Below are positions 8,021-16,436 of a DNA stretch of 64,000 nt, piece by piece. Under the pieces are notes generated by a model. The model saw only the letters and a list, made by a program, of their open reading frames with translations. It did no database searches and was not told the DNA's origin. The DNA is from Paenibacillus oleatilyticus (GTDB lineage Bacteria; Bacillota; Bacilli; Paenibacillales; NBRC-103111). The position numbers were made by a program, and so were the translations under genes. Positions within the stretch are counted from its first letter, which is position 1; each line of letters starts with the position of its first letter. The stretch covers positions 48,404 to 112,403 of the forward strand of contig NZ_JAHNZO010000028.1 of NCBI RefSeq assembly GCF_018998565.1. The letters are read 5' to 3'.

Positions 8021-10063
8021 TTACATTTCACGTTGAAGGTTTTCCCTTTTTTCTTTAGGCATTCCCATAACACCATTGTTCATTTGAATTTCTTGAACGA
8101 TTTGTTTATATCTCTCTAACTTAGGGGTTATAATTTCAATCGAACGAAGTCGCCCCGTTTCTTTATAAATATTAATATCGTCTTCCATCTTATTGATTTG
8201 TTCCTGATAATAAGCTAAAAACGTAGTGTCTACATGAAAACTTCTACACTTGTTCTTAATGCATGGAGGATCTAAGGTTGTCTCGAGAAAATCGCAATGT
8301 TGATTTGGGAGTTTAATACAAAAACCATGTTCTAATCGTATTGAGTCCATGTTATGCCGAATCCATCGTAATTCCAGTCCAATATCGTTAGCATGCTGTT
8401 CTTTCTCTGTTGGTTGCATTACTCCATTAGGATTAAATCTCAAACCTTTATTGGTCCAGGCCATTTCCCACTCTTTACGGAGTGTTTGATCAAGTAGTTC
8501 TGCATAGAGTAAAGTGATTTCAGGGCACGCATGAGCCATTAGTTTTTGAATATGAACAATATTCATTCCATTGTTAACCAATGTTACCCCGTAACGATGA
8601 CGGAAGGCATGGTTTGTAAACCAAAAAAGTTCGCCATTACTATCTTTGATGTTACATTTGAACGCCATGTCATTTAATCGTCGAATAACAGTAGAATTTA
8701 GTGGCGGAATGCCTTTTTTTTTGCCTCTTAAGACTGGGAAAAGATAATTATTTGGGTTCTCCAAAGGGGATAAAGAATTTCGGATAAATTGAATTTGAGC
8801 CTTAACTATATCTGCAATTTCCTTTGATACTGGGACCTTATGGTCGATTTTCTTCACTTTTCTTTGAAGCCCTTTAATCCAGAACCCATCGTCTTGTTCT
8901 AATAAACAGTCCAACTTTATTTGCAAAACATCACAAATACGAAAACCAGTTGCTTCCATAAGTAAAAATACCGGCACCATATCCGAAGGAAGAAAGTTAA
9001 TATTTTCAACAACTTGTTCCCATACATAATCGGGAATATATTTTAAATCATCTGCCTTTCTCTTTTTTTGCTTTGACCTATCCTCTGGCAAAATTAAAAG
9101 TTCCGCATTTTTAAGCGGCGCTTCTTCATATTCGAAAAACTGAATGTACTGTAGGAATACCTCTAAATTTATTAATGTTCTATAAACATAATACTCAGAT
9201 GGTTTTTGACCGGCTTTTGCGCTATTCCCACCCATAGGCATAATGCGAATATATTTGATAAATTCGATAATATCGGATCTTGAAAGATTCATTAGATCTG
9301 TCCAATCAGAATGTTTTTGTTTAATGAATCCAAAAAACAAACGAAGATGTATTAGATAATGAACAGCCGTTATCGGCTTCACAGCTTCTTTAAGAAATAC
9401 ACGTTCATAGATATATTTTTTACACAATTCTCTAAATGTAACCGGAATTGAAGTGAAATCTAGGTAATGTAATCCAGAGGTAATATTGAAGTCAATATTC
9501 AACTTACGTATATCCCATCGATCTTTCTCAAACTCCGGAACCTCGTCATACATTTCAGCAAAAAAAGAATAGATGGATCGAAAGGCTGTTAGCCGTGCAT
9601 TTTCTGACGTACCATAAGATTGCCACCTTGAGTTCGAAGGGTTAAGATATCTTTTTTTTGTTACTGGCTTTCCAATTACCAACAGATATGTCCGAAAACG
9701 AGTAAGAAATTCCTCTAACGGTAATTCCGTAATGGATTCCATCGCAGGGAAATGACTTTTCAAGAAATTCCCAAGACATTTCAGCACACTGCAATAATTT
9801 CTCCAAACCGTAGTGACTGTCAAATCACCATTTAATAATTTATAGTAAAAATAATATTTAATTTCATTTTTTATTGCGTAATTTTGAATGTAACCAAAAT
9901 TTATAACCCGAGGGGTCTCGATCCATTTTTCCTTTTCTTTTTCATTTAATAAAGGAAAATCAAGTACCGCCCAAATGTCATTTTCATAATAACTAGTTAT
10001 CGCCGCATTAATTATTTGCAGATGTTTACTTGACGGTTTTAAATTATGAGTTGGACTTCTCAT
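8021..10063 (-). CDS. tnpB: Tn554-type tyrosine recombinase TnpB
   Basis: 680 aa; Tn554 TnpB is about 630. The active-site set is complete: R375 (ATGFRICDVL), H485 and R488 (NHAFRHRYGV), H511 (LMAHACPE) and Y520 (ITLLYAE). A C-terminal Cys/His cluster (HGFCIKLPNQHC, PPCIKNKC, FHVD) resembles a zinc finger. The start overlaps the stop of tnpA by 4 bases, so translation is probably coupled. In the family TnpA and TnpB act together in site-specific integration and excision. Confidence 0.9.
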   Translation of the reverse strand: MRSPTHNLKPSSKHLQIINAAITSYYENDIWAVLDFPLLNEKEKEKWIETPRVINFGYIQNYAIKNEIKYYFYYKLLNGDLTVTTVWRNYCSVLKCLGNFLKSHFPAMESITELPLEEFLTRFRTYLLVIGKPVTKKRYLNPSNSRWQSYGTSENARLTAFRSIYSFFAEMYDEVPEFEKDRWDIRKLNIDFNITSGLHYLDFTSIPVTFRELCKKYIYERVFLKEAVKPITAVHYLIHLRLFFGFIKQKHSDWTDLMNLSRSDIIEFIKYIRIMPMGGNSAKAGQKPSEYYVYRTLINLEVFLQYIQFFEYEEAPLKNAELLILPEDRSKQKKRKADDLKYIPDYVWEQVVENINFLPSDMVPVFLLMEATGFRICDVLQIKLDCLLEQDDGFWIKGLQRKVKKIDHKVPVSKEIADIVKAQIQFIRNSLSPLENPNNYLFPVLRGKKKGIPPLNSTVIRRLNDMAFKCNIKDSNGELFWFTNHAFRHRYGVTLVNNGMNIVHIQKLMAHACPEITLLYAELLDQTLRKEWEMAWTNKGLRFNPNGVMQPTEKEQHANDIGLELRWIRHNMDSIRLEHGFCIKLPNQHCDFLETTLDPPCIKNKCRSFHVDTTFLAYYQEQINKMEDDINIYKETGRLRSIEIITPKLERYKQIVQEIQMNNGVMGMPKEKRENLQREM

Positions 10064-11160
10064 GATTGTTTTTTTCCTTGTTTTTTTTCTTGAGCTGCTT
10101 GATACTCCTGTCTAATTGTCTCATCCGATGGATGAATATACAGTCCAATCGTGGTTTGAACATGAGCATGACCAAGTAATTCTCGCAAAATCGCTACGTC
10201 GACTCCGTTTTTATGTAATTCAGTGGCGAAGGTATGTCTCAGCATATGGGGGGTAAAATCTATATCAGATTTCTTTTTAATTCTTTTTACAAAGGAACGT
10301 ACTGCCCAATCCTTCAAAGGTTCACCCTTATTAGGTCCAGTTAGATTGATAAAAACAAAATTTGTATCGAAATCAGCAGCGTGGATATCAAAGATATACT
10401 CTTGAAATAAATTCATTGTATTTTCCGTAACATAAACGATTCTTCCTTCACCAGCTTTTGATTTTGAATCTCTTACTTTTATGCTGTTTCTACTTATATT
10501 GAAATCCTCGATCCATAGAGCAAGCGCTTCACCAATTCGTAATCCACCCTCGTATAATACGTGAATTAATAGTTTATCCCGAATATTACTACAGATATTA
10601 TGTATGTTTTGTATTTGTGCCTGGGTCAATATCTTTACTGTTCGTCTAGGTGGCTTTACTTTTAAAATATTTTTAGCAATCTTTTTACCTTTTGTTATGT
10701 GATAGAGGAATGGTTTAAAAGTCACACCCCTTCTTGATGAGTCTTTGGTGACATCTTTCAAAATATCTTGGTTAATTTCATCTGTTCTCATTAAAAAATC
10801 ATAGAAGCCCACAACACAGGTGATAATAGCATTCACTGTACTCTCAGATCTCTTAGACACAACAGGTATAATAGGTGAGACTTTGTCCGTCTTATAAGGA
10901 TTTCTTAACCATCCAATAAATTGAGCAAGTAATCGAAGATTTACGTTTGTATATGATTGGTTGGTTTCATTTAAATACTCAAAATATAGTTTCAAATGAT
11001 AACAATATGCTTTGAGGGTATTAGGTGCTCTACCGATATCATCGAGATATTTGAGATACTTGATTACTGGAATAACCGGAGATCCGTCAGAATCTAATAG
11101 CATATATCTAGTTTTACTTTCTCCATTAAAACCGGGAACAGATACTTCATGTACCTTCAT
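10060..11160 (-). CDS. tnpA: Tn554-type tyrosine recombinase TnpA
   Basis: 366 aa from ATG 11160 (MKVHEVSVPG), which follows AGGAGAAGG closely; this length fits Tn554 TnpA (361 aa). An upstream in-frame TTG at 11235 would add 25 residues and is less likely. It has an N-terminal SAM-like core-binding domain and a C-terminal catalytic domain with R208 (GGLRIGEALAL), H305 and R308 (PHMLRHTFATEL), H331 (LLGHAHVQTT) and Y341 (GLYIHP). First gene of the operon. The leader holds a hairpin terminator and, further up, an SOS-type promoter. Confidence 0.9.
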   Translation of the reverse strand: MKVHEVSVPGFNGESKTRYMLLDSDGSPVIPVIKYLKYLDDIGRAPNTLKAYCYHLKLYFEYLNETNQSYTNVNLRLLAQFIGWLRNPYKTDKVSPIIPVVSKRSESTVNAIITCVVGFYDFLMRTDEINQDILKDVTKDSSRRGVTFKPFLYHITKGKKIAKNILKVKPPRRTVKILTQAQIQNIHNICSNIRDKLLIHVLYEGGLRIGEALALWIEDFNISRNSIKVRDSKSKAGEGRIVYVTENTMNLFQEYIFDIHAADFDTNFVFINLTGPNKGEPLKDWAVRSFVKRIKKKSDIDFTPHMLRHTFATELHKNGVDVAILRELLGHAHVQTTIGLYIHPSDETIRQEYQAAQEKKQGKKQS

Positions 11161-11309
11161 AATTTTTCCTTCTCCTAACATAGAATATAAAATCAACTCC
11201 CGCGCCTTCGCTTGGGCTACACTCACCACCCTCAAATAGTTTCTATCATTATATACTATAAAAACTATAATGATTTAATATAATTAATAAAAATATGATG
11301 AAATAAAAA

Positions 11310-11350
11310 AGAAGTAATTACTAACGTTATATACGTTAATAACTACTTCT
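11310..11350 (-). terminator. Hairpin terminator between SOS promoter P2 and tnpA
   Basis: AGAAGTAATTACTAACG (11310-11326) pairs with 11334-11350 over 17 positions with two mismatches, loop TTATATA. On the minus strand it is followed directly by TTTTTTATTT. It would end transcripts from P2 after about 100 bases, insulating tnpA or acting as an attenuator. Confidence 0.7.
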
Positions 11351-11352
11351 AA

Positions 11353-11394
11353 TTATAGTCTAATTAAATCCGCCATAAGAACAGTTCGTTGCAT
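11353..11394 (-). other. 13-codon leader ORF under SOS promoter P2
   Basis: ATG at 11394 with AGGTG five bases upstream encodes MQRTVLMADLIRL and stops at 11353, three bases before the hairpin. It may be the stump of a gene interrupted by the element, or a leader peptide. Too short to assign. Confidence 0.35.
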
Positions 11395-11405
11395 TTCATC
11401 ACCTG

Positions 11406-11459
11406 CGAATATATGTTCGTATGTGGATATTATATACCGAACACATGTTCTTTATGCAA
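11406..11459 (-). promoter_or_regulatory. Promoter P2 with two LexA-like boxes
   Basis: Minus strand: TTGCAT at 11459-11454 and TATAAT at 11434-11429. Box 1 (11438-11451, CGAACACATGTTCT) matches 12/14 of the LexA palindrome and box 2 (11406-11419, CGAATATATGTTCG) matches 13/14. The layout matches P1: box 1 between -35 and -10, box 2 downstream, same 19-base spacing. It points toward the recombinase operon but is separated from it by a terminator. Confidence 0.65.
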
Positions 11460-11462
11460 AGG
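11426..11462. repeat. Right 37-bp imperfect direct repeat (candidate attachment site)
   Basis: Partner of 412-448, same orientation, 28 of 37 identical. See the left copy. Confidence 0.4.
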
Positions 11463-11494
11463 TAAATAATTGAAATTTCCTCACGCTGCATCGT

Positions 11495-11524
11495 CAAAAA
11501 ACCTCCGGAATCAAAATCCGGAGG
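11495..11524 (-). terminator. Terminator of the TcaA-like gene
   Basis: Perfect stem CCTCCGGA/TCCGGAGG around ATTTTGA, followed on the minus strand by TTTTTTG. It is 22 bases after the stop. Confidence 0.85.
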
Positions 11525-11546
11525 CTGGTATGATTGTCAAACAATC

Positions 11547-12929
11547 TCAGCTGTCTATGCTTTCCGTTTCTTTCGCTTCGAGCAATTCGTCAATCACGAA
11601 GTCATAATCGTCATAGTCGGTTTTCACGACTTTATATTTGGAAGTGAAGCTCTTGGTTTTGCGGCTGCCATCGCCATAGGAGATGTTATACTTTTCCGAT
11701 GTCGTAACGATGAAGGCGGAATCGCCCGATTTTTCTACCGACTTGGCTTCGGCAAGGGTCATGGATTCCTTGATCCCTTTGCTTTTCAGGTATTGCATGT
11801 AATTGGCCTGTTCTTGGTATTTTTTTGAACTCAAATACGGCGTCACGACATGGATGTTGTCTGAGGCAAGGGCCCACATGTTTTTCGTCAGGAAAATCTC
11901 GACCATCATCTTGGCCTTTTCCTCATCGCCGGATGGCTTTGCCGGACTCTCAGGAAGCGGCTTGGGATTGATCTCGCTTTTCGTCAAATCGGCCGACTCG
12001 GCACCCGTCAATTCCAAATATTTAGCCAGCATGTTGGCGGCTTCGGTTGCATGACTTCTTTGCTCGGCCCCCTTTTTTTCTAAATATTTTCGATTGGACT
12101 CCGCGTTATCGGCCGCTTTGTAGGCAGCAGTAATAAATCCGTAGGAATACGTATTATTTTGCGCCAGCTGCTTGTTTTTCTTGATGTCGGCGATATTGCT
12201 TTCGTAACTGCTTTCGTTGTATTTATAACTCTCTGCAGCCTCATGCGCAGCTTGCATTTCGGTCAAATATTTGCCGCGGTAGGTCAGAGCATCGACGAAC
12301 TTGGATTGAATATCTTTTAATTTCGGCGATAAAACTACGCTCAGCACTTCGTCCTTAAGCTTGTTGTTTTTTTCGATGAGAGAGTCAACGGTGCCATAAA
12401 TGGCATACATATTGTCGTTGGGCTTCTTTAACTGTCTGATTTCCGAATCGATGTTATCGCTTCGCTGGATGACACTCTGAAGCTTTTCGATATCCTTCAA
12501 CCGGTCTTTGTATTCCGCGATTGCAGTTTCCAAGTTAAGACTGGAGTAATCTTTCTTTTCCGCCGTAAGCGAAGCGTACTTGGGATTGCTATTCAATTCC
12601 TTGACTTGGGCTTCAAAATTGATCGTTGATTTGGAGCTTTCATAAAAACCGACGATTTCCTTAAGCGTTTTTTTGTCGACAGGAGGCGTTTCGATCTGTT
12701 TTTTGAATGCGGAGCCCGCCGCCTGAATCGACTCAAAATCCTGATTGTACTGCCTGACCAACGAATCGTATTTCATGTTATTCGTAAGCTTGTAGGCAAT
12801 TCCACCGGTCGCTGCCAATACAACGAGAAGCGAGCTCATGATAATGATCAGCTTCTTATTTGATTTGTTGGCTGCCGTTCCCGCCCCCGGGTTGTTTGTC
12901 GCATTGTCCATACTCGTCATTACTCCCAT
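11547..12929 (-). CDS. TcaA-like membrane-anchored extracellular protein
   Basis: 460 aa. A polar N terminus is followed by one membrane segment at about residues 26-48 (KLIIIMSSLLVVLAATGGIA), then a long charged helical region, an acidic/proline linker near 325-340 and a C-terminal domain rich in alternating strands (about 340-450), resembling the NTF2-like C-terminal domains of TcaA/YvbJ-type proteins. Most of it would be outside the cell. Known relatives affect envelope stress or glycopeptide susceptibility; no zinc ribbon is visible at the N terminus here, so assignment is to fold type only. The start is one of three nearby ATG codons. Single-gene unit with its own terminator. Confidence 0.6.
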   Translation of the reverse strand: MGVMTSMDNATNNPGAGTAANKSNKKLIIIMSSLLVVLAATGGIAYKLTNNMKYDSLVRQYNQDFESIQAAGSAFKKQIETPPVDKKTLKEIVGFYESSKSTINFEAQVKELNSNPKYASLTAEKKDYSSLNLETAIAEYKDRLKDIEKLQSVIQRSDNIDSEIRQLKKPNDNMYAIYGTVDSLIEKNNKLKDEVLSVVLSPKLKDIQSKFVDALTYRGKYLTEMQAAHEAAESYKYNESSYESNIADIKKNKQLAQNNTYSYGFITAAYKAADNAESNRKYLEKKGAEQRSHATEAANMLAKYLELTGAESADLTKSEINPKPLPESPAKPSGDEEKAKMMVEIFLTKNMWALASDNIHVVTPYLSSKKYQEQANYMQYLKSKGIKESMTLAEAKSVEKSGDSAFIVTTSEKYNISYGDGSRKTKSFTSKYKVVKTDYDDYDFVIDELLEAKETESIDS

Positions 12930-13095
12930 TCCATCTTCCGATTAGTTTCTGTCAGGTTCATAAGTTATGGGAATTTCATGATGTCGGAACCTTCTTTAGA
13001 AACAATTTCAATATCAAGTGCAATTTTCCTTCATCATTCGACAAAAAAACTTAACGGATGGAGTATGGATAACGAATGGACAATGAATTTGAAAC

Positions 13096-13716
13096 TCAAT
13101 CCTTCTTTTGCAAAACCATTTTTAGGGCAAAATAAATAAAGGCTGCTCCTACGAATAGATTCAAAACTTGAAGTACGAAAGGCGAAATGAATTCGCGGGT
13201 CAAACTGCCCATGCCTGCGACCAGAGTTAAAAAGAATACAGCTGCAAACCATGCGCCGAAACCGAATACATAAATATCTTTCCGCGCCATATTTTCTTCG
13301 GCTACCTTGGTTGACAATACGCCTGCCCAAAAAATGACAGTCAGAGGATTCGATACCGTCAGAAGGAGTGCGTAGACAAATGCATTGGTTGTGTCCCCAA
13401 AGTCTGCAATACTTAAGCCGGGCAGGAGACGAATGTCAAGCAAGCTAAGCATCAGGTTTAACCCAAACATGACTAAGACGGCGGCCCCGAACAGTTTCAA
13501 GCCCCATCTCATATTTTGTTTCTCCATCACAGTTGCGATGCCGAGAATGGCGGCGACAATAAAGAGCCCGTCAATCAAAGTAACACCGAGTACGCCGGTC
13601 TCAGCCGCGAAAAATCCTCGTAAGGAAGCGATTTGAAATATAAAAATACAAATGGGGCCTATGGCCAATTGTAGCATCATTCCCAATTTGAACCCTTTTG
13701 CAAAAATATCTAGCAC
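13096..13716 (-). CDS. LysE/RhtB-family exporter
   Basis: 206 aa with six hydrophobic segments, the length and pattern of LysE-family amino-acid exporters. The N terminus (GFKLGMMLQLAIGPICIFIFQ) corresponds to the conserved family start, although the usual PGP is IGP here. The GTG start is 4 bases after the stop of the Lrp gene, so the two form an operon in which Lrp probably senses an amino acid and controls this exporter. The substrate cannot be told from sequence. Confidence 0.85.
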   Translation of the reverse strand: MLDIFAKGFKLGMMLQLAIGPICIFIFQIASLRGFFAAETGVLGVTLIDGLFIVAAILGIATVMEKQNMRWGLKLFGAAVLVMFGLNLMLSLLDIRLLPGLSIADFGDTTNAFVYALLLTVSNPLTVIFWAGVLSTKVAEENMARKDIYVFGFGAWFAAVFFLTLVAGMGSLTREFISPFVLQVLNLFVGAAFIYFALKMVLQKKD

Positions 13717-13720
13717 CTCT

Positions 13721-14161
13721 TCAAATATTTATATTTTCTTTCAAGGAAGAAAGAGTGATGATGGTATTGCTTTTAAGCACGCCCTTGATGTTCTTTAACG
13801 TATTGGAAATAAAATGTTCTAACGCCTGGGTATCTTCCACAAGGACTTTTAACAAATAATCATATTCACCGGCAACATGGTGGCATTCCAGGACAGACTT
13901 GCATTGAACAATACACTTTCTGAACTCCTCGATATGTTCGGTTTGATCAATATTGACAAAAATAAAGGACAATAGTCGGCAGTTCGTCTTCATCCGATTC
14001 ATTTTTATGGTGTAGGCTTCAATGATTTCCGCTTCCTCCATTTTTCGAATTCGTTCCGATACGGCCGGAATCGACAGATTTACTCTTTTGCTTATTTCGG
14101 AAGCGGTCATCCTGCTATTTTCTTTTAGAGCATCAAGTATCGCAAGATCGATTGTGTCCAA
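13721..14161 (-). CDS. Lrp/AsnC-family regulator
   Basis: 146 aa from TTG 14161 (MDTIDLAILDALKENSRM), preceded by GAGGTG; this matches the family length. GTG at 14170 is the alternative. Residues 1-60 form an AsnC-type winged helix-turn-helix (ASEISKRVNLSIPAVSERIRKM). The rest is the RAM/ACT-like ligand and oligomerisation domain, with HHVAGEYDYLLKV at its core. It likely regulates itself and the LysE exporter downstream. Confidence 0.9.
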   Translation of the reverse strand: MDTIDLAILDALKENSRMTASEISKRVNLSIPAVSERIRKMEEAEIIEAYTIKMNRMKTNCRLLSFIFVNIDQTEHIEEFRKCIVQCKSVLECHHVAGEYDYLLKVLVEDTQALEHFISNTLKNIKGVLKSNTIITLSSLKENINI

Positions 14162-14311
14162 AATAACCACCTCATCATTAAATTTATAAATATAATTATA
14201 ATCATAGGTTTTATTTTTTAAATATTTTCATAAAAAACATTCGATTTTTAATAAATCTACAATTGGAGCTTTAGTTAATGAACTAAAACGAAGCGAATTT
14301 AATGCTTAACT

Positions 14312-14350
14312 TAAATAAATAAAGCCGCCGGCTCTGGGCCGAACGGCTTT
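14312..14350 (-). terminator. Terminator of the AHSA1 gene
   Basis: AAAGCCG/CGGCTTT stem with extra pairing in between, followed on the minus strand by ATTTATTTAA. It starts 19 bases after the stop. Confidence 0.6.
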
Positions 14351-14369
14351 GCTGATAACAAAATTTGTG

Positions 14370-14879
14370 TTATTGCATGGATTGCAAATGCTCGGCGAGA
14401 CGATCCCAGGTTTCGGTGATCCCTTGCTCCATCCCCATGTCGATAACGGTTTTGAGCGCTTCGGCAGAAGGGTATTGGGCCCGGTTGACAAGCTTCGTTT
14501 TGCCTTCGAATTCTGTGAAAGTCATCGTAATGAGAGACGAGGGCATGCCTTCCGCTTCGTTGCCTTCGGCATCCGAGAAGTAATCCTTGTAGACGATTTT
14601 CTCCGCTTCGACGATTTCCTGATAGACGGCTTTGCCCCAGGATTCGAATCCGTAAAAATCGCCCTGATTCTGATCGATACATTTCATACAGTAATGCCAG
14701 ATGCCGCCTGGACGAAAATCAACGTTGCAAACCGTGAGCGTCCAGCCGCGCGGTCCCCACCAGTGCTTGAGATGCTCGGCCTGTGAGAACGCTTTAAATA
14801 CAAGCTCGCGCGGCGCATTGAACACACGCTCCAGAATAAGTTCCTGACCTTCCACCTTGATCGTCATTGGGTTCGACAT
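14370..14879 (-). CDS. SRPBCC (AHSA1/CalC-type) domain protein
   Basis: 169 aa from ATG 14879, with AGGAGG 7 bases upstream. The typical START-like fold motifs are present: RVFNAPRELVFKAFSQAEHLKHWWGP near the N terminus, FRPGGIWHYCM in the middle and the C-terminal long helix (DMGMEQGITETWDRLAEHL). Members of this group bind hydrophobic ligands in a helix-grip cavity; few have known substrates. Monocistronic. Confidence 0.88.
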   Translation of the reverse strand: MSNPMTIKVEGQELILERVFNAPRELVFKAFSQAEHLKHWWGPRGWTLTVCNVDFRPGGIWHYCMKCIDQNQGDFYGFESWGKAVYQEIVEAEKIVYKDYFSDAEGNEAEGMPSSLITMTFTEFEGKTKLVNRAQYPSAEALKTVIDMGMEQGITETWDRLAEHLQSMQ

Positions 14880-15139
14880 CAAAATTCCTCCTAAATATTC
14901 GTTTCGGTACGCGTTACTCCGGTGTCTTGTTTCGGTTGCCGGTACCGTAATCTTGTTTAAAATATACCCCATTGAGAATATTCCTGTCAAGGAATATTTA
15001 AAGGGTAATTTTTATGCCCAAGGAAGCCGTAACAAAACGAAAAGTTTGTCCCAAGGAGTCGGACAAAGCGGGAATATACAAGCCTTCCGGACATAAAATG
15101 AAGCATAAGATTACTTTATGCGGTACCCCCGGAGGATTT

Positions 15140-16177
15140 ATGGTTAAAAAATCGGTCTCGATCTTGCAAATTGCAGCCACATACGCTGGGACAGTGGTGG
15201 GAGCCGGATTTGCTTCCGGACAGTCGATTATGCAGTTTTTTACGGTTTACGGGACATGGGGAACCGTAGGCATCTTGATCAGTACGTTTCTTTTTATGTG
15301 GATTGGAACCAAGATGATGGTTTTGGCGCACAGAATTCAGGCGTTTTCTTATCAAGAGCTTAACACCTATCTTTTCGGCAGCGTGTTCGGGAAGGTCGCC
15401 AATGCTGCGACGTTCGCGATTTTATTCGGGATGACTTCGGTGATGCTGTCGGGCGCCGGCTCCATTTTTGAGGAACAGCTTGGTCTGCCGTATCAGTGGG
15501 GCATTGTGATCAGCATCGTCCTTTGTTATCTGGTCATGACCCGAGACATGCAGGGAATTTTGGCGGTAAACTCGGTGGTAGTGCCTCTAATGCTTGTTTT
15601 CATGCTGCTCATTGCCTTGCAGGTGCTCGGGGACAGCGGGACGGCTCCAAGCATCGGTTGGCGAACCTTGCCATGGTCCGATCTAACGTGGCTGATTAGC
15701 CCGTTTGCCTACGCGGCATTGAATTTTGCCTTTGTCCAAGCGGTGATGGTGCCTCTCGGCAGCGAGGTACAGGACGAAAGCGCCTTGAAATGGGGCGGCT
15801 TTTGGGGTGGCGCAGCTCTTGGATTCATGCTGCTCATCAGCCACTGGGCCATGAATTACAAGATGCCGGAAATTGCAGCGTTCGATATTCCGATGGCCGA
15901 AATTATTCGGGATCTGGGCGGAGCGGTTCATATTTTGTTCTTGCTGGTCATCTACGGGGAAATTTTTACGACGATCATCGGCAACGTATTTGGGATCGCG
16001 CGTCAAATTCAAAGCTTGTTCGTTCTCCCGACCCACTGGCTGGTGTTAGCGATTCTGCTCGGAAGCTTTCTGATCAGCCAGATCGGTTATACTCCGCTGC
16101 TTTCTTATCTTTATCCTCTGTTTGGCTATCTCGGGATGATCCTGCTTTTTTTCTTGGCGTTTAAAAGGATCCGCTGA
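15140..16177 (+). CDS. YkvI-like multi-pass membrane transporter
   Basis: 345 aa from ATG 15140, with GGAGG four bases upstream. About ten membrane segments. The first helix carries TYAGTVVGAGFASGQ, a glycine-rich motif shared with branched-chain-amino-acid/serine-type and YkvI permeases of the APC superfamily, which may form part of the substrate site. The substrate is unknown. An in-frame upstream extension to 15014 lacks a ribosome binding site. It has its own terminator. Confidence 0.8.
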   Translation: MVKKSVSILQIAATYAGTVVGAGFASGQSIMQFFTVYGTWGTVGILISTFLFMWIGTKMMVLAHRIQAFSYQELNTYLFGSVFGKVANAATFAILFGMTSVMLSGAGSIFEEQLGLPYQWGIVISIVLCYLVMTRDMQGILAVNSVVVPLMLVFMLLIALQVLGDSGTAPSIGWRTLPWSDLTWLISPFAYAALNFAFVQAVMVPLGSEVQDESALKWGGFWGGAALGFMLLISHWAMNYKMPEIAAFDIPMAEIIRDLGGAVHILFLLVIYGEIFTTIIGNVFGIARQIQSLFVLPTHWLVLAILLGSFLISQIGYTPLLSYLYPLFGYLGMILLFFLAFKRIR

Positions 16178-16212
16178 TAAGCGGCTTCAATTTACCACTT
16201 TCTCAACACTCT

Positions 16213-16238
16213 AAAGAGGCACAGGCCTCTTTTTTTTG
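16213..16238 (+). terminator. Terminator of the YkvI-like gene
   Basis: AAGAGGC/GCCTCTT stem with a four-base loop (ACAG) followed by a run of T. Confidence 0.85.
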
Positions 16239-16268
16239 TTGCTTCACCGAACCCGAGATAAATTTTGC

Positions 16269-16296
16269 TTGACGTACCGTGTCAGAAACCTATAAT
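16269..16296 (+). promoter_or_regulatory. Sigma-A-like promoter of the GSP-synthase-like operon
   Basis: TTGACG at 16269-16274 and TATAAT at 16291-16296, spacer 16. About 140 bases upstream of the first gene of the cluster. Confidence 0.6.
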
Positions 16297-16436
16297 CGAT
16301 GTTGGATGCAGCTTCCGGGCCGGTGAACAAACCGCAAGGGCGGACGGCGAATCCTTTTCCGCCGTTGTGCGTATATGTTTGGTGAATCTCCGTGAGAAGG
16401 GCCCGTTTCCGAGAGAGAGAAAAGGAGTGCTGAAGC

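Larger units (their letters stand above)
412..11425. mobile_element. Putative ~11-kb Tn554-like integrative element at an SOS promoter
   Basis: Direct observations: four linked recombinase genes of the TnpA/TnpB/TnpC type (5605-11160, minus), low GC content, an XRE regulator, a DGQHR protein and a large orphan protein, all lying between two 37-bp imperfect direct repeats that each contain a LexA-type promoter. Known for the family: Tn554-type elements integrate site-specifically with tnpABC near one end, usually without inverted repeats. Inferred: the right end lies between tnpA and 11462 and the left end near 412-448, so insertion would split an SOS promoter from its gene and supply a replacement. 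The left boundary is less certain than the right, because the ~915-aa gene could belong to neighbouring DNA. Confidence 0.5.
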
